From Siphonodentalium dalli (taxonomy: Eukaryota; Mollusca; Scaphopoda; Gadilida; Siphonodentaliidae): a stretch of 64,000 nt of DNA. The notes under the pieces were generated by a model that was given only the letters and a program-made list of their open reading frames with translations, ran no database searches and was not told where the DNA came from. Of this stretch, positions 36,074-47,943 are shown piece after piece (position 1 is the first letter of the stretch; each line of letters begins with the position of its first letter). Position numbers and translations under genes: made by a program. The stretch lies in assembly GCA_032622095.1 (NCBI GenBank), contig CP136068.1:55140025-55204024 (forward strand), read 5' to 3'.

Positions 36074-37849
36074 CCATCACGGCTTATATGTCCTTATTCA
36101 CAGATCATCGCGTGGGTGCATATTAACCATATACTGTCAGGTTTGTTACACCGGCGAACATGTCGTTGAAAGAGATATTCTAAATTGACATTAGACGACC
36201 ACCCACTGGAGACCGGGCTCGAAAATTTCTTAACTTCCACGATATAATAAGAACCACAAACAAACGCATGTGTCCGCTATATCTTTCTTGTGATTGTCAT
36301 CCGCTGTCTTGGTTCGCGGATTCCATATTTCAGATTCCCTAAAGTGTTTTTTTTATGCGAACATGGAATCTGTCGTGTTCCTTTGCCAGATGTATACAAA
36401 TGTCAAACAGGCAGTTTATTTGCTTATCAATTTTACCATGCGTCATCTGTGACACGCAGATAATTTAAGATAGTCTCGAGACGATGCTCCGTAGTCCCCG
36501 GTGGCTCAGTCGGTAAGGTGTGAAATTGCGAATGGCGTCAAGCTGTCACAAGTCAACGTTCATGTGATATTATAGCATGCTATATAGGCGACAAAATTAT
36601 ATAGAATGTCATGATATGTTCTGCAGGATATAGATTCACCTATTCTAAATTCAAATGAAATAAAAATGGTTAAATTTCGTTTTTGTTCCGAAAACGACCA
36701 CCATGTACATGTGTTTATACACCGTGGATATTACAAATGAGATTTCGTTACACAAGCAAGGGCATACCGACCTATACAATGCTTAATTTTCCTCGAATAT
36801 ACTAAGATGAACTCTCCATTCCAGAGCATTTCGTATCACTGCGCCAACAGTCTTCCGGACGAACAAAGGTTATCATGTGGCCTTTTAGAATTCTGGAAAC
36901 ATTTGAAAACACACCCAGTGACACACCTGTTAAAAATTGCATACGAACATCATATGACCAACTGTTTTACTGTTTATATAGCTTCTAATTGAACCTCCAT
37001 ATTTATCACAGATGAACTCAAATTTGTGAAATGGGCGTTCTAATGTAAATAATAAAATAATAATGAATTATATTAACAGCGGTAAGTTGGTACCGGTACG
37101 TTTGATCCAAACCTGAAGCTTTCGGGTCGCTTCGGAGTTATGTGCATGTATCTGAAAGAAACTACATTATCTGGGTAATGTTGGGAAATGCAGATAATCC
37201 GAGCGCCTGTCAGGGTTACTGTTCGAGCTACTGGACATTCGCAATCTAGATGGCCAAGGCCGTAGACCGAGGCCATTTTGTTTATTAGTGACTAGTCGCG
37301 AGTCGATTAACAGACTTAAAACACAATTTTATAATATACAAGGATAAATTACGTTTATACATATGACAATTTCGATAAATCTCGATAAATGAGACGCTTA
37401 CGAACGCTTTGAAAAAGTAGTCCTTGGCAGACAGCAAAATTACGCTCTTTAACTTGGCTCGTGTGAGTCGAAATTGAATGTGGATTTTGTCGTGAACACA
37501 ATACCACGCGGTACAACTTTGTTCGGAAAATAAATGTCGTATATACGCAAACATGATAGAATATTTGTGTTGTACTGTACGTAGCATATTATATATACGT
37601 ACTATATACTGTCGATGCAACTATATCTATCTATATTGTGGGCACGTATGCATTTTATGATATTTTTGACTCAATCTCATTGTTGTTACCAGAAGAATAG
37701 TAACTCTATTAGTGGAGTCTCGAATGCTTCATTGTGCCACATACCCCCTGGTATGTACATTAGCAGAACACCTATACCGAGAAGGGATGCATTATGTTCG
37801 GTTCATTACGCCCTCATATTGTGTATGCTGTGAAGGTGATTTGACCTGT

Positions 37850-37965
37850 GGTAGGAGCTATGGGGATATATTGCAGAGCAACACATTTCGGGTTTCACGC
37901 GATGCGAGTTATTTTACGAAATTGTAGTAGAACGAAGAGTAATGTCCTATTCCCACAATATAACA
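37850..37965 (+). repeat. Dispersed repeat shared with 48596-48672
   Basis: GAGCTATGGGGATATATTGC, AACACATTTCGGG and TAATGTCCTATTCCCACAAT recur at 48596-48672 as GAGTTATGGGGATATATCGC, AACACATTTCGGG and TTATGTCCTATTCCCACAAT. The direction is the same and the second copy has an internal deletion. Confidence 0.75.
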
Positions 37966-38574
37966 CAAAATGGTGACATCCAATGTTTTTGGTTTCTGGG
38001 AATATCTTACAAGATTAATAATATAACCAAGACATCAGGTATCATTGCAGAAGAAGTAATGTAATTTCGATAAATATATATACAACAAAACATTTTAAAA
38101 AAGCGGAACGACGGTAACCAGATAACGGAAACAACTTCGATAAGACAGAATTAGTCAACAGTATTTGACGCATATATGATATACACCGTATACTAATTTA
38201 TAATAATCAAACAGTAACATATATAATAAATGTATGGTATTTGCACTGTATTTTTATGATTTTTTTTCTGTTGATATATTCGTTACTTGTGTTATTTTTG
38301 ACGAATAAAATTTATATATAAAAAAAATAGCAGCTATGGGGTAACTTTGATCAATAACTTACTCACTATATTCACAATAGAATGTTTGCAAGATGTCTGT
38401 ATTCGCGGATGTATCTTCGTGGATATCTCATTGTTGCACTATGTAACTTTTATGACCGCGTTAATCTCTTTCGATATTTAGGTGTGAACAATGGCTGGGC
38501 CACTCTTGAAGATTTTATTGCAGGAACATAATGCATAATATAACAGCTAACATTGCTGATGGAGTTGATAAGAT

Positions 38575-38640
38575 AAGATAAGATAAATTTATTGACAGAT
38601 ATGCCCACTCGAGGCCGATGTCAAAAGAGTTACATAAATA
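38575..38640 (-). mobile_element. Probable retroelement 3' tail
   Basis: Read on the minus strand, GGGCATATCTGTCAATAAAT is followed by TTATC repeats (TTATCTTATCTTATCTTATC). An AATAAA-like signal plus a short pentanucleotide tail is typical of 3' ends of LINE or SINE insertions in mollusc genomes. No coding remnant was recognised upstream on that strand. Confidence 0.45.
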
Positions 38641-39251
38641 AAATGTTATTATAAGTATAGTAACATAAATATATTAATGTCTAAATATGTCTCAGTTGGA
38701 ATGTAGACTAAAGGTCGTATTGTGAAGTATCGGGGGCGTATTCAATCCAATTAGTAGTTTTTGGTCCGCATTTAGAGACTTTCTGGTGCGGTGAATGGGG
38801 AAACATTCAATGATAATCCGTATTTGTTGTAATAATTTGAAGGATTAGTTGTTTTAACGGAATTCTAGGGTGGTGCATTCACGAAACCAGTATATTAAAT
38901 ATTTTATATATGCCTAATAATATGATTTTGAGGGCGTTACCATTTCTGGTTTTCTTGTAAGTACTATGCAGCTGTTTGTTATCGTGGGGGGGGGCAGAAG
39001 CGAACTATATTTCTCTGATAGAGGTCCCCGTGTGAGCTCGTTGTGCATAAATTGGGATACATGACAATTCAATATTACGACTGTCGACTTGCACGTGGTA
39101 TATACATGTATATGGTATAAAGCACAGTATAAAGTGCCCATTCGGAGAAATAGAAGGTCGAGGTAGAACAAAGGAGCTGGGTTTTAAATTATGGATATTA
39201 GTGACAACCAACTTTATATATCGCACAAACATATATGTGCGTATATATCGT

Positions 39252-40330
39252 ATTATTACCCATCCCTTGACTAACACTATTACCGATTGTGCAAAAGCCG
39301 CCACATGATAATTCGGGGAAAAGTCATATTGGACTCCCGAATGTCATATTGGACTCCCAAGTGTGCAATATGACTATTTTATCGGCACTCTGTTGCGTCA
39401 CGAATGAACTATATTGCGAAATGAATCGGTGAAATTGTGATGTGCGCGCAACTCTGGTGGATTTAGCAGACGTTTCACTTCCGCATGGAGTTTTTTTTTT
39501 TTCACTTCCGTGTTTACTGTTCCAAATCATGCTTTCTGGTGATCAAATACAGGCTTTTATAGAGAATTAAGTGGCGACAATTACCAAACATTACCACAAA
39601 AGTTTTATTCCCAAACTTTGGATAAACATACAGATGGATAATAAAAATGTCATTATACAATGTTGTGTACAGTATGTGTTTTTATTGTACTCGTCCAGGT
39701 TGTGGTGAAAAAGTCAATATGACTTTTCACCACAACCTCGACTAGTGCAAGAAAAACACATACTGTACACAACATTGTGTAATAACTTTATAATATAAAA
39801 ACATTTATTATCAATCCCTTAACTAACACTATTTATGATTGGGCACAAGCCGTCACGTGATAATCCGGGAAAAGTCATATTGGATTCCCGAAAGTCATAT
39901 TGGACTCCCGAGTGTTCAATATGCCTTTTTTTATCGGGACTCTGTGACGTCACGAAGTAACTCTGCCAAATGTATCGGTGAAATTGTGATGCGCGCGCAA
40001 TACTGTGGTGGATTAACAGACGTTTCACTTCCACATTGAGTTTTGTTTCACTTCCGTGTTTACTGTTCCAAATCATGCTTTCTGGTGATCAAATACAGAC
40101 TTTTATAGAGAATTAAGTGGCGACAATTACCAAACATTACCACAAAAGTTTTATTCCCAAAATTTGGATAAACGGATAATAAAAATATCATTATACAATG
40201 TTGTGTACAGTATGTGTTTTCTTGTACTCGTCCAAGTTGTGGTGAAAAGTCATATTGGACTCGACACTGCGTGTCTCTTCCAATATGACTTTTCACCACA
40301 ACTTGGACAACATTGTCCAATAGCTTGATA
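39252..40330. repeat. Tandem duplication (~549 bp units), each ending in a hairpin
   Basis: Unit 1 (from 39252) and unit 2 (from about 39803) share CCCTTRACTAACACTATT, AAAGTCATATTGGACTCCCG, GACGTTTCACTTCC, TGCTTTCTGGTGATCAAATA and ACAATGTTGTGTACAGTATG. Each ends in a palindrome. In unit 1 the arms TTGTGTACAGTATGTGTTTT ... GGTTGTGGTGAAAAAGTC and their complement span 39658-39778. In unit 2 a shorter hairpin at about 40228-40312 closes on GTCATATTGGA/TCCAATATGAC. Units differ by substitutions and indels. The unit plus hairpin suggests a non-autonomous DNA element amplified in tandem. Confidence 0.8.
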
Positions 40331-40389
40331 TTAACTCACTATGATGAAACTGAATCGTGGGTGTTTTGTTGAAAATAATTATGGTGTCG

Positions 40390-40438
40390 AATGCCGAGTG
40401 AAATATTTAGCGGATTTACCACCGAAAGCGCGAACACT
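40390..40438 (-). mobile_element. Lone hAT-like terminus, minus orientation
   Basis: The + strand ends CCGAAAGCGCGAACACTG, which is CAGTGTTCGCGCTTTCGG on the minus strand, the terminus of the 32655-33622 family. No opposite end with a matching direct repeat was found, so this is probably a fragment. Confidence 0.4.
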
Positions 40439-41517
40439 GTGTGTCATCAGGGGACATAATAAGGAATGATATCATATATCCATCAAACACAAGAGCGAAT
40501 ATCAAGTCATCTGTATTATAAGCGGCGTGGCTCACGATCAAACCGTTACTGATTATAAGACAGATAATTCCCAGCATCAGATTGTCTGTTAGTGACAATG
40601 GTGCCTTTTATCGACGAAGAAATTAATCTACTGCTAAGTTGGTAGCAACACGAAAACATGGCATGGTTTCCATTGTCTAACTGCGTTCGAAATCAGTTCC
40701 GAACTAAAACGTCGTAAATGGCGATACGTTATTGCATTCTGCTGCAAAACCTCTTGGGACCTGGTCACGTTTCAGAAATGCTCCTGATACGCGCAATGTA
40801 AGTCGATTATCGCTGTTGACATCTAGGCAGGTGAGTACCTTACTTAAAGCTTAGTGTTTATGTTCACTTTGACAGCATTGACATCACATTTCAACGAAAT
40901 TGAAGAACATATACATTGGTTGTATTTAACTAGCTAACTTGAGTTTCCTCAAACTAACAAACGACACTGTCAGTTTGACAAGCCATGCGCGGGCACTAGC
41001 GAATGACGTATATTATCAATAATAAACTAACGATCTTCTCTCCTAAAGTCACAACAGTTGACAGAAATCCACACTGCATGTATTCTCGTGGAATGAACAG
41101 ACAGACGAAGCTGTTCTTCGATACGTTTTCCTCAAAACGACTCGTGCCTGATGTTCAGCATTTAGTTCAGGCCAATAAAGCGATCGCTTTCGTCTCATAC
41201 CGGTGATGAAAACAATCGATAAGAACATATGGTATGTTATAACCTAACGTCAGCCCTAACCCTAATACATATGGAGAATGGAGGGGTGGTTTCGTTTATT
41301 CTTATATGAAGGATATATCGAACATGTACATGAAATAGCCATATACGCCGTTCGAGTGTTTCAGAACAAGACATGAAAATCATAGAATACCGGTACGTAA
41401 CTTCATTTTTGTCTTCTACCAACTAAAAGATGTGGTGGGAAAGACTATTTGATCCATAATTTACGCATAATCCGAGTCAAAAAATCATACAACGAAAATC
41501 CAGATGTCAAAACTACG
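40439..41517. other. No gene recognised
   Basis: There are short frames only, none with recognisable protein content. GCCCTAACCCTAA near 41252 is too short to be called telomeric sequence. Confidence 0.4.
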
Positions 41518-43372
41518 ACCGATTTAACACGATACCTAAAACACAATGATTTATCATGACACATAAAACTCAGAACTGTTTTAGCACGATGCATATAGCA
41601 CAACGATTTATCACAATACATTAAACAGAGAATGATTTAACAAGATACATAAAACAAAGAACGATTTCGCCCGATGCATTAAACACAGCACGACTTAGCC
41701 TAATATCTAAAACACAGAACGATTTAGCAAGATACATAAAACACAGAACGATTTAGCACGATTCCATTAAACACAGCACGATTTATCCCGATATATAAAT
41801 CACATAACGATTTAAAATGATGCATTAAACACAGAACGATTTAACATGATGCATTAAACAATAAACACAGAACAATTTAGCACGATCCATTAAACACAGA
41901 ACGATTTAGCACGATCCGTTAAACACAGAACGATTCAGCACGATCCATTAAACACAGATCGATTCATCCCGATATATAAATCACATAACGATTTAAAATG
42001 ATGCATTAAACACATAACGATTTATCCCGATATATAAATCACATAACGATTTAACATGATGCATTAAACACAGAACGATTTAACATGATGCATTAAACAA
42101 TAAACACAGAACAATTTAGCACGATCCATTAAACACATAACGATTTAGCACGATCCGTTAAACACATAACGGTTCAGCACGATCCATTAAACACAGAACG
42201 ATTCAGCACGATGCATTAAACACAGAACGATTCATCCCGATATATAAATCACATAACGATTTAACATGATGCACTAAATACAGAACGATTTAACATCATG
42301 CATTAAACACAGAACGATTCAGCACGATACGTAAAACACAGAACGATTTAGCACGATCCATTAAACACATAACGATTTATCCCGATATATAAAACACATA
42401 ACGATTTAAAATGATGCATTAAACACATAACGATTTAGCACGATCCGTTAAACACAGAACGATTTATCCCGATATATAAATCACATAACGATTTAAAATG
42501 ATGCATTAAACACATAACGATTCAGCACGATCCGTTAAACACAGAACGATTTATCCCGATATATAAATCACATAACGATTTAAAATGATGCATTAAACAC
42601 ATAACGATTCAGCACGATATATAAATCACATAACGAGTTAACATGATGCATTAAACACAGAACGATTTAACATCATGCATTAAACACAGAACGATTCAGC
42701 ACGATACGTAAAACACAGAACGATTTAGCACGATCCATTAAACACATAACGATTTATCCCGATATATAAAACACATAACGATTTAAAATGATGCATTAAA
42801 CACATAACGATTTAGCACGATCCGTTAAACACAGAACGATTTATCCCGATATATAAATCACATAACGATTTAAAATGATGCATTAAACACATAACGATTT
42901 AGCACGATCCATTAAACACAGAACGATTTATCCCGATATATAAATCACATAACGATTTAAAATGATGCATTAAACACATAACGATTTAGCACGATCCATT
43001 AAACACAGAACGATTTATCCCGATATATAAATCACATAACGATTTAAAATGATGCATTAAACACATAACGATTCAGCACGATCCGTTAAACACAGAACGA
43101 TTTATCCCGATATATAAATCACATAACGATTTAAAATGATGCATTAAACACATAACGATTCAGCACGATATATAAATCACATAACGAGTTAACATGATGC
43201 ATTAAACACAGAACGATTTAACATCATGCATTAAACACAGAACGATTCAGCACGATACGTAAAACACAGAACGATTTAGCACGATCCATTAAACACATAA
43301 CGATTTATCCCGATATATAAAACACATAACGATTTAACATGATCCATTAAACACAGAACGATTTAGCACGAT
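41518..43372. repeat. 29 bp satellite with higher-order structure
   Basis: The unit is built as ACACAGAACGATTTAGCACG plus ATCCATTAA. Main variants are CACATAACG, TTTATCCCGATATATAAATC, TTTAAAATGATGCATTAAAC and TTCAGCACG. Marker monomers show a higher-order pattern: the string AACATCATGCATTAAAC starts at 42292, 42669 and 43220, spacings of 377 and 551 bp, exactly 13 and 19 monomers. The first copies (41518-41760) are the most diverged, as expected at an array edge. Confidence 0.95.
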
Positions 43373-45281
43373 AGTATATAGTAAAATCTCGAGATTCTTG
43401 TGATTTGGTATAGGTGGGATATGATCCAAAGATATATTCTTCATTGAATAGTATTTAAGTGCGTAATTTGTTTGTTTTTTTCGCTCAATTTTTCATCGTA
43501 GAATATATCACGTTTAAACTGCGAGATGTGTTCCTGTTCCAACACTCATCCGCTTAATATAACATCCAATTTCGACATGTTGTTGCCCAAGATGAAGGTT
43601 TACAATTTACAGTATATTCAAAGGATTCGGATAAAATAGTGTCGTCTCCTGTTTATACCTGGTCTATATACACCGCTAGTGCCAAACCACATATCTAGTT
43701 TAAACCTGGTCCAGTCAGTCGTGTCTCTATCGTAGAGCTAAATAATCATTATTGTCTTATGCGGACCGCCGCTTTCTATCGATAGAGAAAATATATAATC
43801 TCCATATTTTGATTTTGGATTTATAAGCAAGAAGTGCTCACACATATATACAGTGCATGGGGATAAGATTTTTGTCAATTGCGATAATTTTTTGCGTTTT
43901 ATTACCTTAAACCGGCAACTAAACCAGAGCACTCGACGACCTTACCCCATACCAATCTTGAACATTCCATATTGTATTTGTGTATTTTGTCAGATTTCTT
44001 TTTGTTTTGTGGTCAACATTTATGTACTTACAATTTTCATATGTGCATCACCATCTTTTTCCCGGGGAGAGGAGCTCCACCTAAGTTGTTATAACTTGTG
44101 ATCCAATCCCTATTCGCTCATCCTACATTAATGTGTTATAAACAACTTTTGCTTGAAATGTTAATATGGGATGATCAATAAAATATGAAACAACTCGACG
44201 GCCCATCAAAACGGGGTTTAGAGAGACCAGACCTAAGACGACGAATCCGACTTTTCTGGACCGTGGTTAACATGGGTGGATATGTACATAATCTGGATTG
44301 ACGTCGTGTCTATAATGTGAGAGTGGTGGCTTGGTAATGATCGTGCCAGACTAAATTAATTCTCACACGCTGGTTTTTATAATCATGAGCTGGTGTGCGA
44401 CTGTGCGTTAATTAATGGAGTGATTATAGTCATTCTACCGGCCTGATGGTGGTCCGCATTTAACTTGGTAGGTTGATTGGATGCTCATATTACCGAATCA
44501 GCTAGCTTTTACAAACGCCGCATTAGACCCGGGTCGGCTGGACAGTAAATGTAGGTTTAAACCAGGTTTACATTCGGCGGTTTCACCGGGAAGCAATAAA
44601 AGTAAAACACCACTAGGTATACTTTAATGCACGAGTATTACTATACTATTATTACTCTTATTATTATTGCCATAATTATGTGTCTTTTTCAACTTATTTG
44701 GGTGTTCTTGGTTTCCGTATAACTCCACCAAACATGGTTGTAGCTCGATATGTACAATTATCTCGGTCAGTGCGTGTTATTGTGTAAATTTAATAATCAA
44801 GCAAATCCGTTGTAGCCACGTTACTTTTTCTGAAGGTCCGCATCGACCACTTTATATGTCATGTATTTCTTCGTATTTCGTATTTTGTTTACTCTTTCTT
44901 TTTTCTTTCCATCTTTCTATCTCTCCATCTCCCTAACTATCTTTTGCATCACGAATCCCACAAACAGGTATATCTGCATGTGGTAGCCAACGAGTGGATA
45001 TCGTAGACGACCTCGCACTGTCAGTGTTATTATGCGACTGCCCACCCGTCACTGTCTGTCAGATACTTTAGTTTTCTGATATTTAACTTTTGTGCTGATG
45101 TGTCCATTAAATAATTACAAGTGCCGGTATGCTCATTCTACGGCCGCGCGAATCGAACACTCAAATGAAACCGCTGCGACAACTTGGCCTAAAAAAATAT
45201 GGTTAATTGTGTAAACTTGTGTTACTTGCATTATAATGTATACTATGTTGCAAACTTGCTACGTTAACTTTTAATTTTCAG
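43373..45281. other. Non-coding stretch upstream of the hormone exon
   Basis: I recognise no exon. This is unique-looking sequence without long arrays, and it may include promoter and 5' untranslated parts of the gene at 45734. No core-promoter element can be assigned with confidence. A splice-like TTTTCAG...AAGGTAAGT pair at its right edge is described separately. Confidence 0.35.
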
Positions 45282-45297
45282 TGGAAATGTACACAAG
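45282..45297 (+). other. Possible 16-nt microexon with start codon
   Basis: TTTTAATTTTCAG precedes and GTAAGTGT follows the 16 bases TGGAAATGTACACAAG, a good acceptor and a consensus donor. If spliced to the acceptor CATTTCAG at 45729, the ATG reads MYTS in frame into AMLHDQL of the hormone exon. The chance of staying in frame is only one in three, so the case is suggestive. It would imply at least one more upstream 5' UTR exon. Confidence 0.25.
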
Positions 45298-45733
45298 GTA
45301 AGTGTCACTCAACAACAGATGATATAGCTATTCTGCATGCTCTGATAAACGTATACAATGTACATGCAGAGCGGACGAAATATATATTGTACTTGTATTG
45401 ACTTCCGCAATCAGTTGACACTGTATATGGACAGATGCCCTATGTTATATCCCGAAATTCGTTTTAAAATAAATATGGCCGCCAGAAGCCATCTTGGCTT
45501 TCAAATTTAAGTCCATCGGCACACACTGCAGTCAGCATTTGTCGGAGAAATGTTTTGAAAAGTTAATGTAATCTTTAGGATCACCTCTAGATGGGAGCTA
45601 TTGAATTTGAACGATTTCCGATGAGAAAAATGGCCGCCGACAGCCATCTTGTCTCACCATCTCAAAAACAAATCGCTTTGAGGAACCACATCTAACATTG
45701 AACATTATATACTTTACAACGCATTTCAGTGCC

Positions 45734-46018
45734 ATGTTGCATGACCAACTGCAAAACAAAGGGATGGGACCATACTTTATACGACTTTTATCGCTCGCAA
45801 TATTCCTTTCTGCTTTGAAAATTGGAAGTCAACAAGGCACGGTGGAAGACGCATGTGAGACCATTCCTACCACGGTTAATATCGTCAAACAGCTCTCGCT
45901 TGAAGTCATGGGGCAGTCGAGGACGGTTGAGTGCGTGGCTAGAGTGAGACTCAACAAATGTGAAGGGGAGTGTCACTCCTTCGTGCGGCCAATGGGATCA
46001 CGTGGCGACACGAGAACG
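45734..46018 (+). CDS. Bursicon-beta-like cystine-knot hormone, N-terminal exon
   Basis: This is the only convincing host-gene exon. It encodes a secreted protein. The best start is the ATG at 45764 (MGPYFIRLLSLAIFLSALKI is a good signal peptide); the ATG at 45734 adds 10 polar residues. From the 45764 start, residues 31-85 contain DACETIPTTVNIVKQL, then RTVECVARVRLNKCEGEC. The C (31), C (57), C (66), C (70) spacing and the NKCEG-C block are typical of the first half of bursicon beta (partner of bursicon), a neurohormone subunit that pairs with bursicon alpha to activate the LGR2-type receptor. The exon ends at ACG|GTGAGA (46018/46019), a good donor in phase 0. The remaining cystine-knot half (the C-x-CC block onward) was not found downstream. 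An acceptor CATTTCAG lies at 45729. Another CTCK hormone is the main alternative. Confidence 0.65.
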
Positions 46019-46268
46019 GTGAGAATATATACCTCTATTTCTCCATTTTGGCGAGAACATTTATAATAAAATGAAAACAGAAACAGACACTACAGAACTA
46101 ATACCCGTGACATGCAGTGAACGGTCCCAGACGATATAACCCAATTGTTCTGAAAACAACGGACTCCCAGGAAATTCTGTATTTTAAGTTATACATTGCT
46201 TGTCAACACAACATCCACATCGATCGGAATACATCACCAACGTAGGTCAAGCATTGTCGATCTGAGGC
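46019..46268. other. Start of an intron of the hormone gene
   Basis: The sequence opens with GTGAGAATATAT and is AT-rich. No acceptor followed by a cysteine-rich frame was seen here, so the intron must extend into or beyond the repeats that follow. Confidence 0.4.
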
Positions 46269-46402
46269 GCAATCCAATGTACATGTCGGCAAATCACGCA
46301 ATCCATTGTACATGTCGGCAAATCACGCAATCCAATGTACATGTCGGCAAATCACGCAATCCAATGTACATGTCGGCAAATCACGCAATCCAATGTACAT
46401 GT
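46269..46402. repeat. 29 bp minisatellite, ~4.6 copies
   Basis: GCAATCCAATGTACATGTCG plus GCAAATCAC repeats every 29 bp with one substitution (CCATTG). It would lie in an intron of the hormone gene if that gene continues to the right. Confidence 0.93.
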
Positions 46403-47078
46403 CACCGCCTCGCAGTTTTCAACCGTTTCATATAAATAATTGTTGAATATAGACTACCAGCATCTAGTCCAGGAGATAGTGATCAATGTTTGCAACCCCA
46501 CCAGGACTCAAATTCGCCCGACAAAATGGTATCCATCATGGCGGCCATTTTGCTTGAAATTGACCAGGTCTATTGGCTAAACGACCACAACCTGTGTTCA
46601 AAATAGCCTAGAATTTTACTCACCATATGTGCTTGTGCAATCTCGGTGCGAGAAGTTCACTCGACGTATCTTCCTGGTTCGCTGGCACTGAATAGCGACG
46701 CTTTGTGTTTTATGTCGGATATTTCAATCAAAGAGGGGGCAATTTGTTTGAAATGAGAAATTAGTCTACCCGAAGCAGATCGTGATTTAATCAGACAAAC
46801 TCGACAGCGGGCAAACCCGGAGCGAAGTCGGTCACACCCTCAGTGCGAAATGACGCACACGCACCAACACCCTGGCACAAGAAGTTCACACCACCACTCG
46901 GATATGACCATATGTAGATATATAGGTGGTACCATGAGATATGGGTGGTAGGTTTATTTGGAGTAAATAATATTTATTCCTACTACAAAAAAGGCTAATA
47001 TTTTAACAAAATGCTAATGAATGAATATGGGTGAATGCAATGCTATGAGACAACAAGCCTATTGTGCTAGTATGACAT
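46403..47078. other. No gene recognised
   Basis: Apart from a CATGGCGGCCATTTTG motif near 46536, of the kind also seen near 12246 and 45477, nothing recognisable is present. It is probably intronic or intergenic. Confidence 0.4.
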
Positions 47079-47204
47079 GCACCGATATTTAAACCTGGTG
47101 ATACCAGTCTTGTGAACAACTATCGACCAATTTATCTCTTGAGCTGCGTATCAAACGTATTCGAGAAATGCACTTACAAATATTTCTCGGAATGTTTTAA
47201 ATAA
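47079..47204 (+). pseudogene. LINE reverse-transcriptase fragment
   Basis: The frame reads APIFKPGDTSLVNNYRPIYL then LSCVSNVFEKCTYKYFSECF before TAA. This is the well-conserved N-terminal RT block of non-LTR retrotransposons (PIFK-GD ... NYRPISLLS ... FEK). Only about 41 codons survive, with RPIY for the usual RPIS. It abuts the 41 bp minisatellite. It comes from a different LINE copy than those at 25500 and 54950. Confidence 0.75.
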
Positions 47205-47207
47205 AAT

Positions 47208-47943
47208 ATATCCTTGATACATATCTGTTGTCTGTATGGAGGGTGATGGTATCCTTGATACATATCTATTGTCTGTATGGAGGGTGCAGGTATCCTTGAT
47301 ACATATCTGTTGTCTGTATGGAGGGTGCTGGTATCCTTGCTGCATATATGTTGTATGTATGGAGGGTGCTGGTATCCTTGCTACATATATGTTGTCTGTG
47401 TGGAGGAGGCTGGTATCCTTGATACATATATGTTGTCTGTATGGAGGGTGCTGGTATACTTGATACATATATGTTGTCTGTATGGAGGGTGCTGGTATCC
47501 TTGATACATATATGTTGTATGTATGGGGGGTGCTGGTATCCTTGCTACATATATGTTGTCTGTGTGGAGGGGGCTGGTATCCTTGATACATATATGTTGT
47601 CTGTATGGAGGGGGCTGGTATCCTTGATACATATATGTTGTCTGTATGGAGGGGGCTGGTATCCTTGATACATATATGTTGTCTGTATGGAGGGTGCTGG
47701 TATCCTTGATACATATATGTTGTCTGTATGGAGGGTGCTTGTATCCTTGCTACATATATGTTGTCTGTGTGGAGGGGGCTGGTATCTTTGATACGTATGT
47801 GTTGTCTGTATGGAGGGTGCTGGTATCCTTGATACATATATGTTGTCTGTATGGAGGGTGCTGGTATCCTTGATACATATATGTTGTCTGTATGGAGGGT
47901 GCTGGTATCATTGATACATATCTGTTGTCTGGTTGTCTGTATG
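47208..47943. repeat. 41 bp minisatellite, ~18 copies
   Basis: The unit is TATCCTTGATACATATATGT plus TGTCTGTATGGAGGGTGCTGG. Recurrent variants are TTGCTACATATATG, GTGTGGAGGGGGC and ATACTTG. Since 41 is not a multiple of 3 the frame rotates, so three copies make one 41-codon peptide period. This keeps the minus strand open for 279 codons from a TTG (47990-47151). That frame has no ATG start, has repeat-derived content only, and runs antisense through an RT fragment, so I treat it as spurious. Confidence 0.95.

Larger units (their letters stand above)
36074..39251. other. AT-rich region without a recognised gene
   Basis: Frames are short and overlapping. Recognisable fragments: a tRNA-promoter-like A box TGGCTCAGTCGG at 36501 without a B box; a dispersed repeat near 37850-37965; and a LINE or SINE-like tail at 38575-38640. 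The rest looks like unique AT-rich sequence. Confidence 0.4.

Noticed and set aside
35592-36188. Overlapping frames of 122-162 codons on both strands
   Set aside because: All derive from 36/45 bp minisatellite units. Several mutually overlapping frames being open at once argues for periodicity, not coding.
36494-36522. tRNA gene or SINE head (GTCCCCGGTGGCTCAGTCGG)
   Set aside because: A box-like sequence is present, but there is no B box (GGTTCGANNCC) and no cloverleaf downstream.
41250-41266. Telomere-like CCCTAACCCTAA
   Set aside because: Only two imperfect units, with no array.
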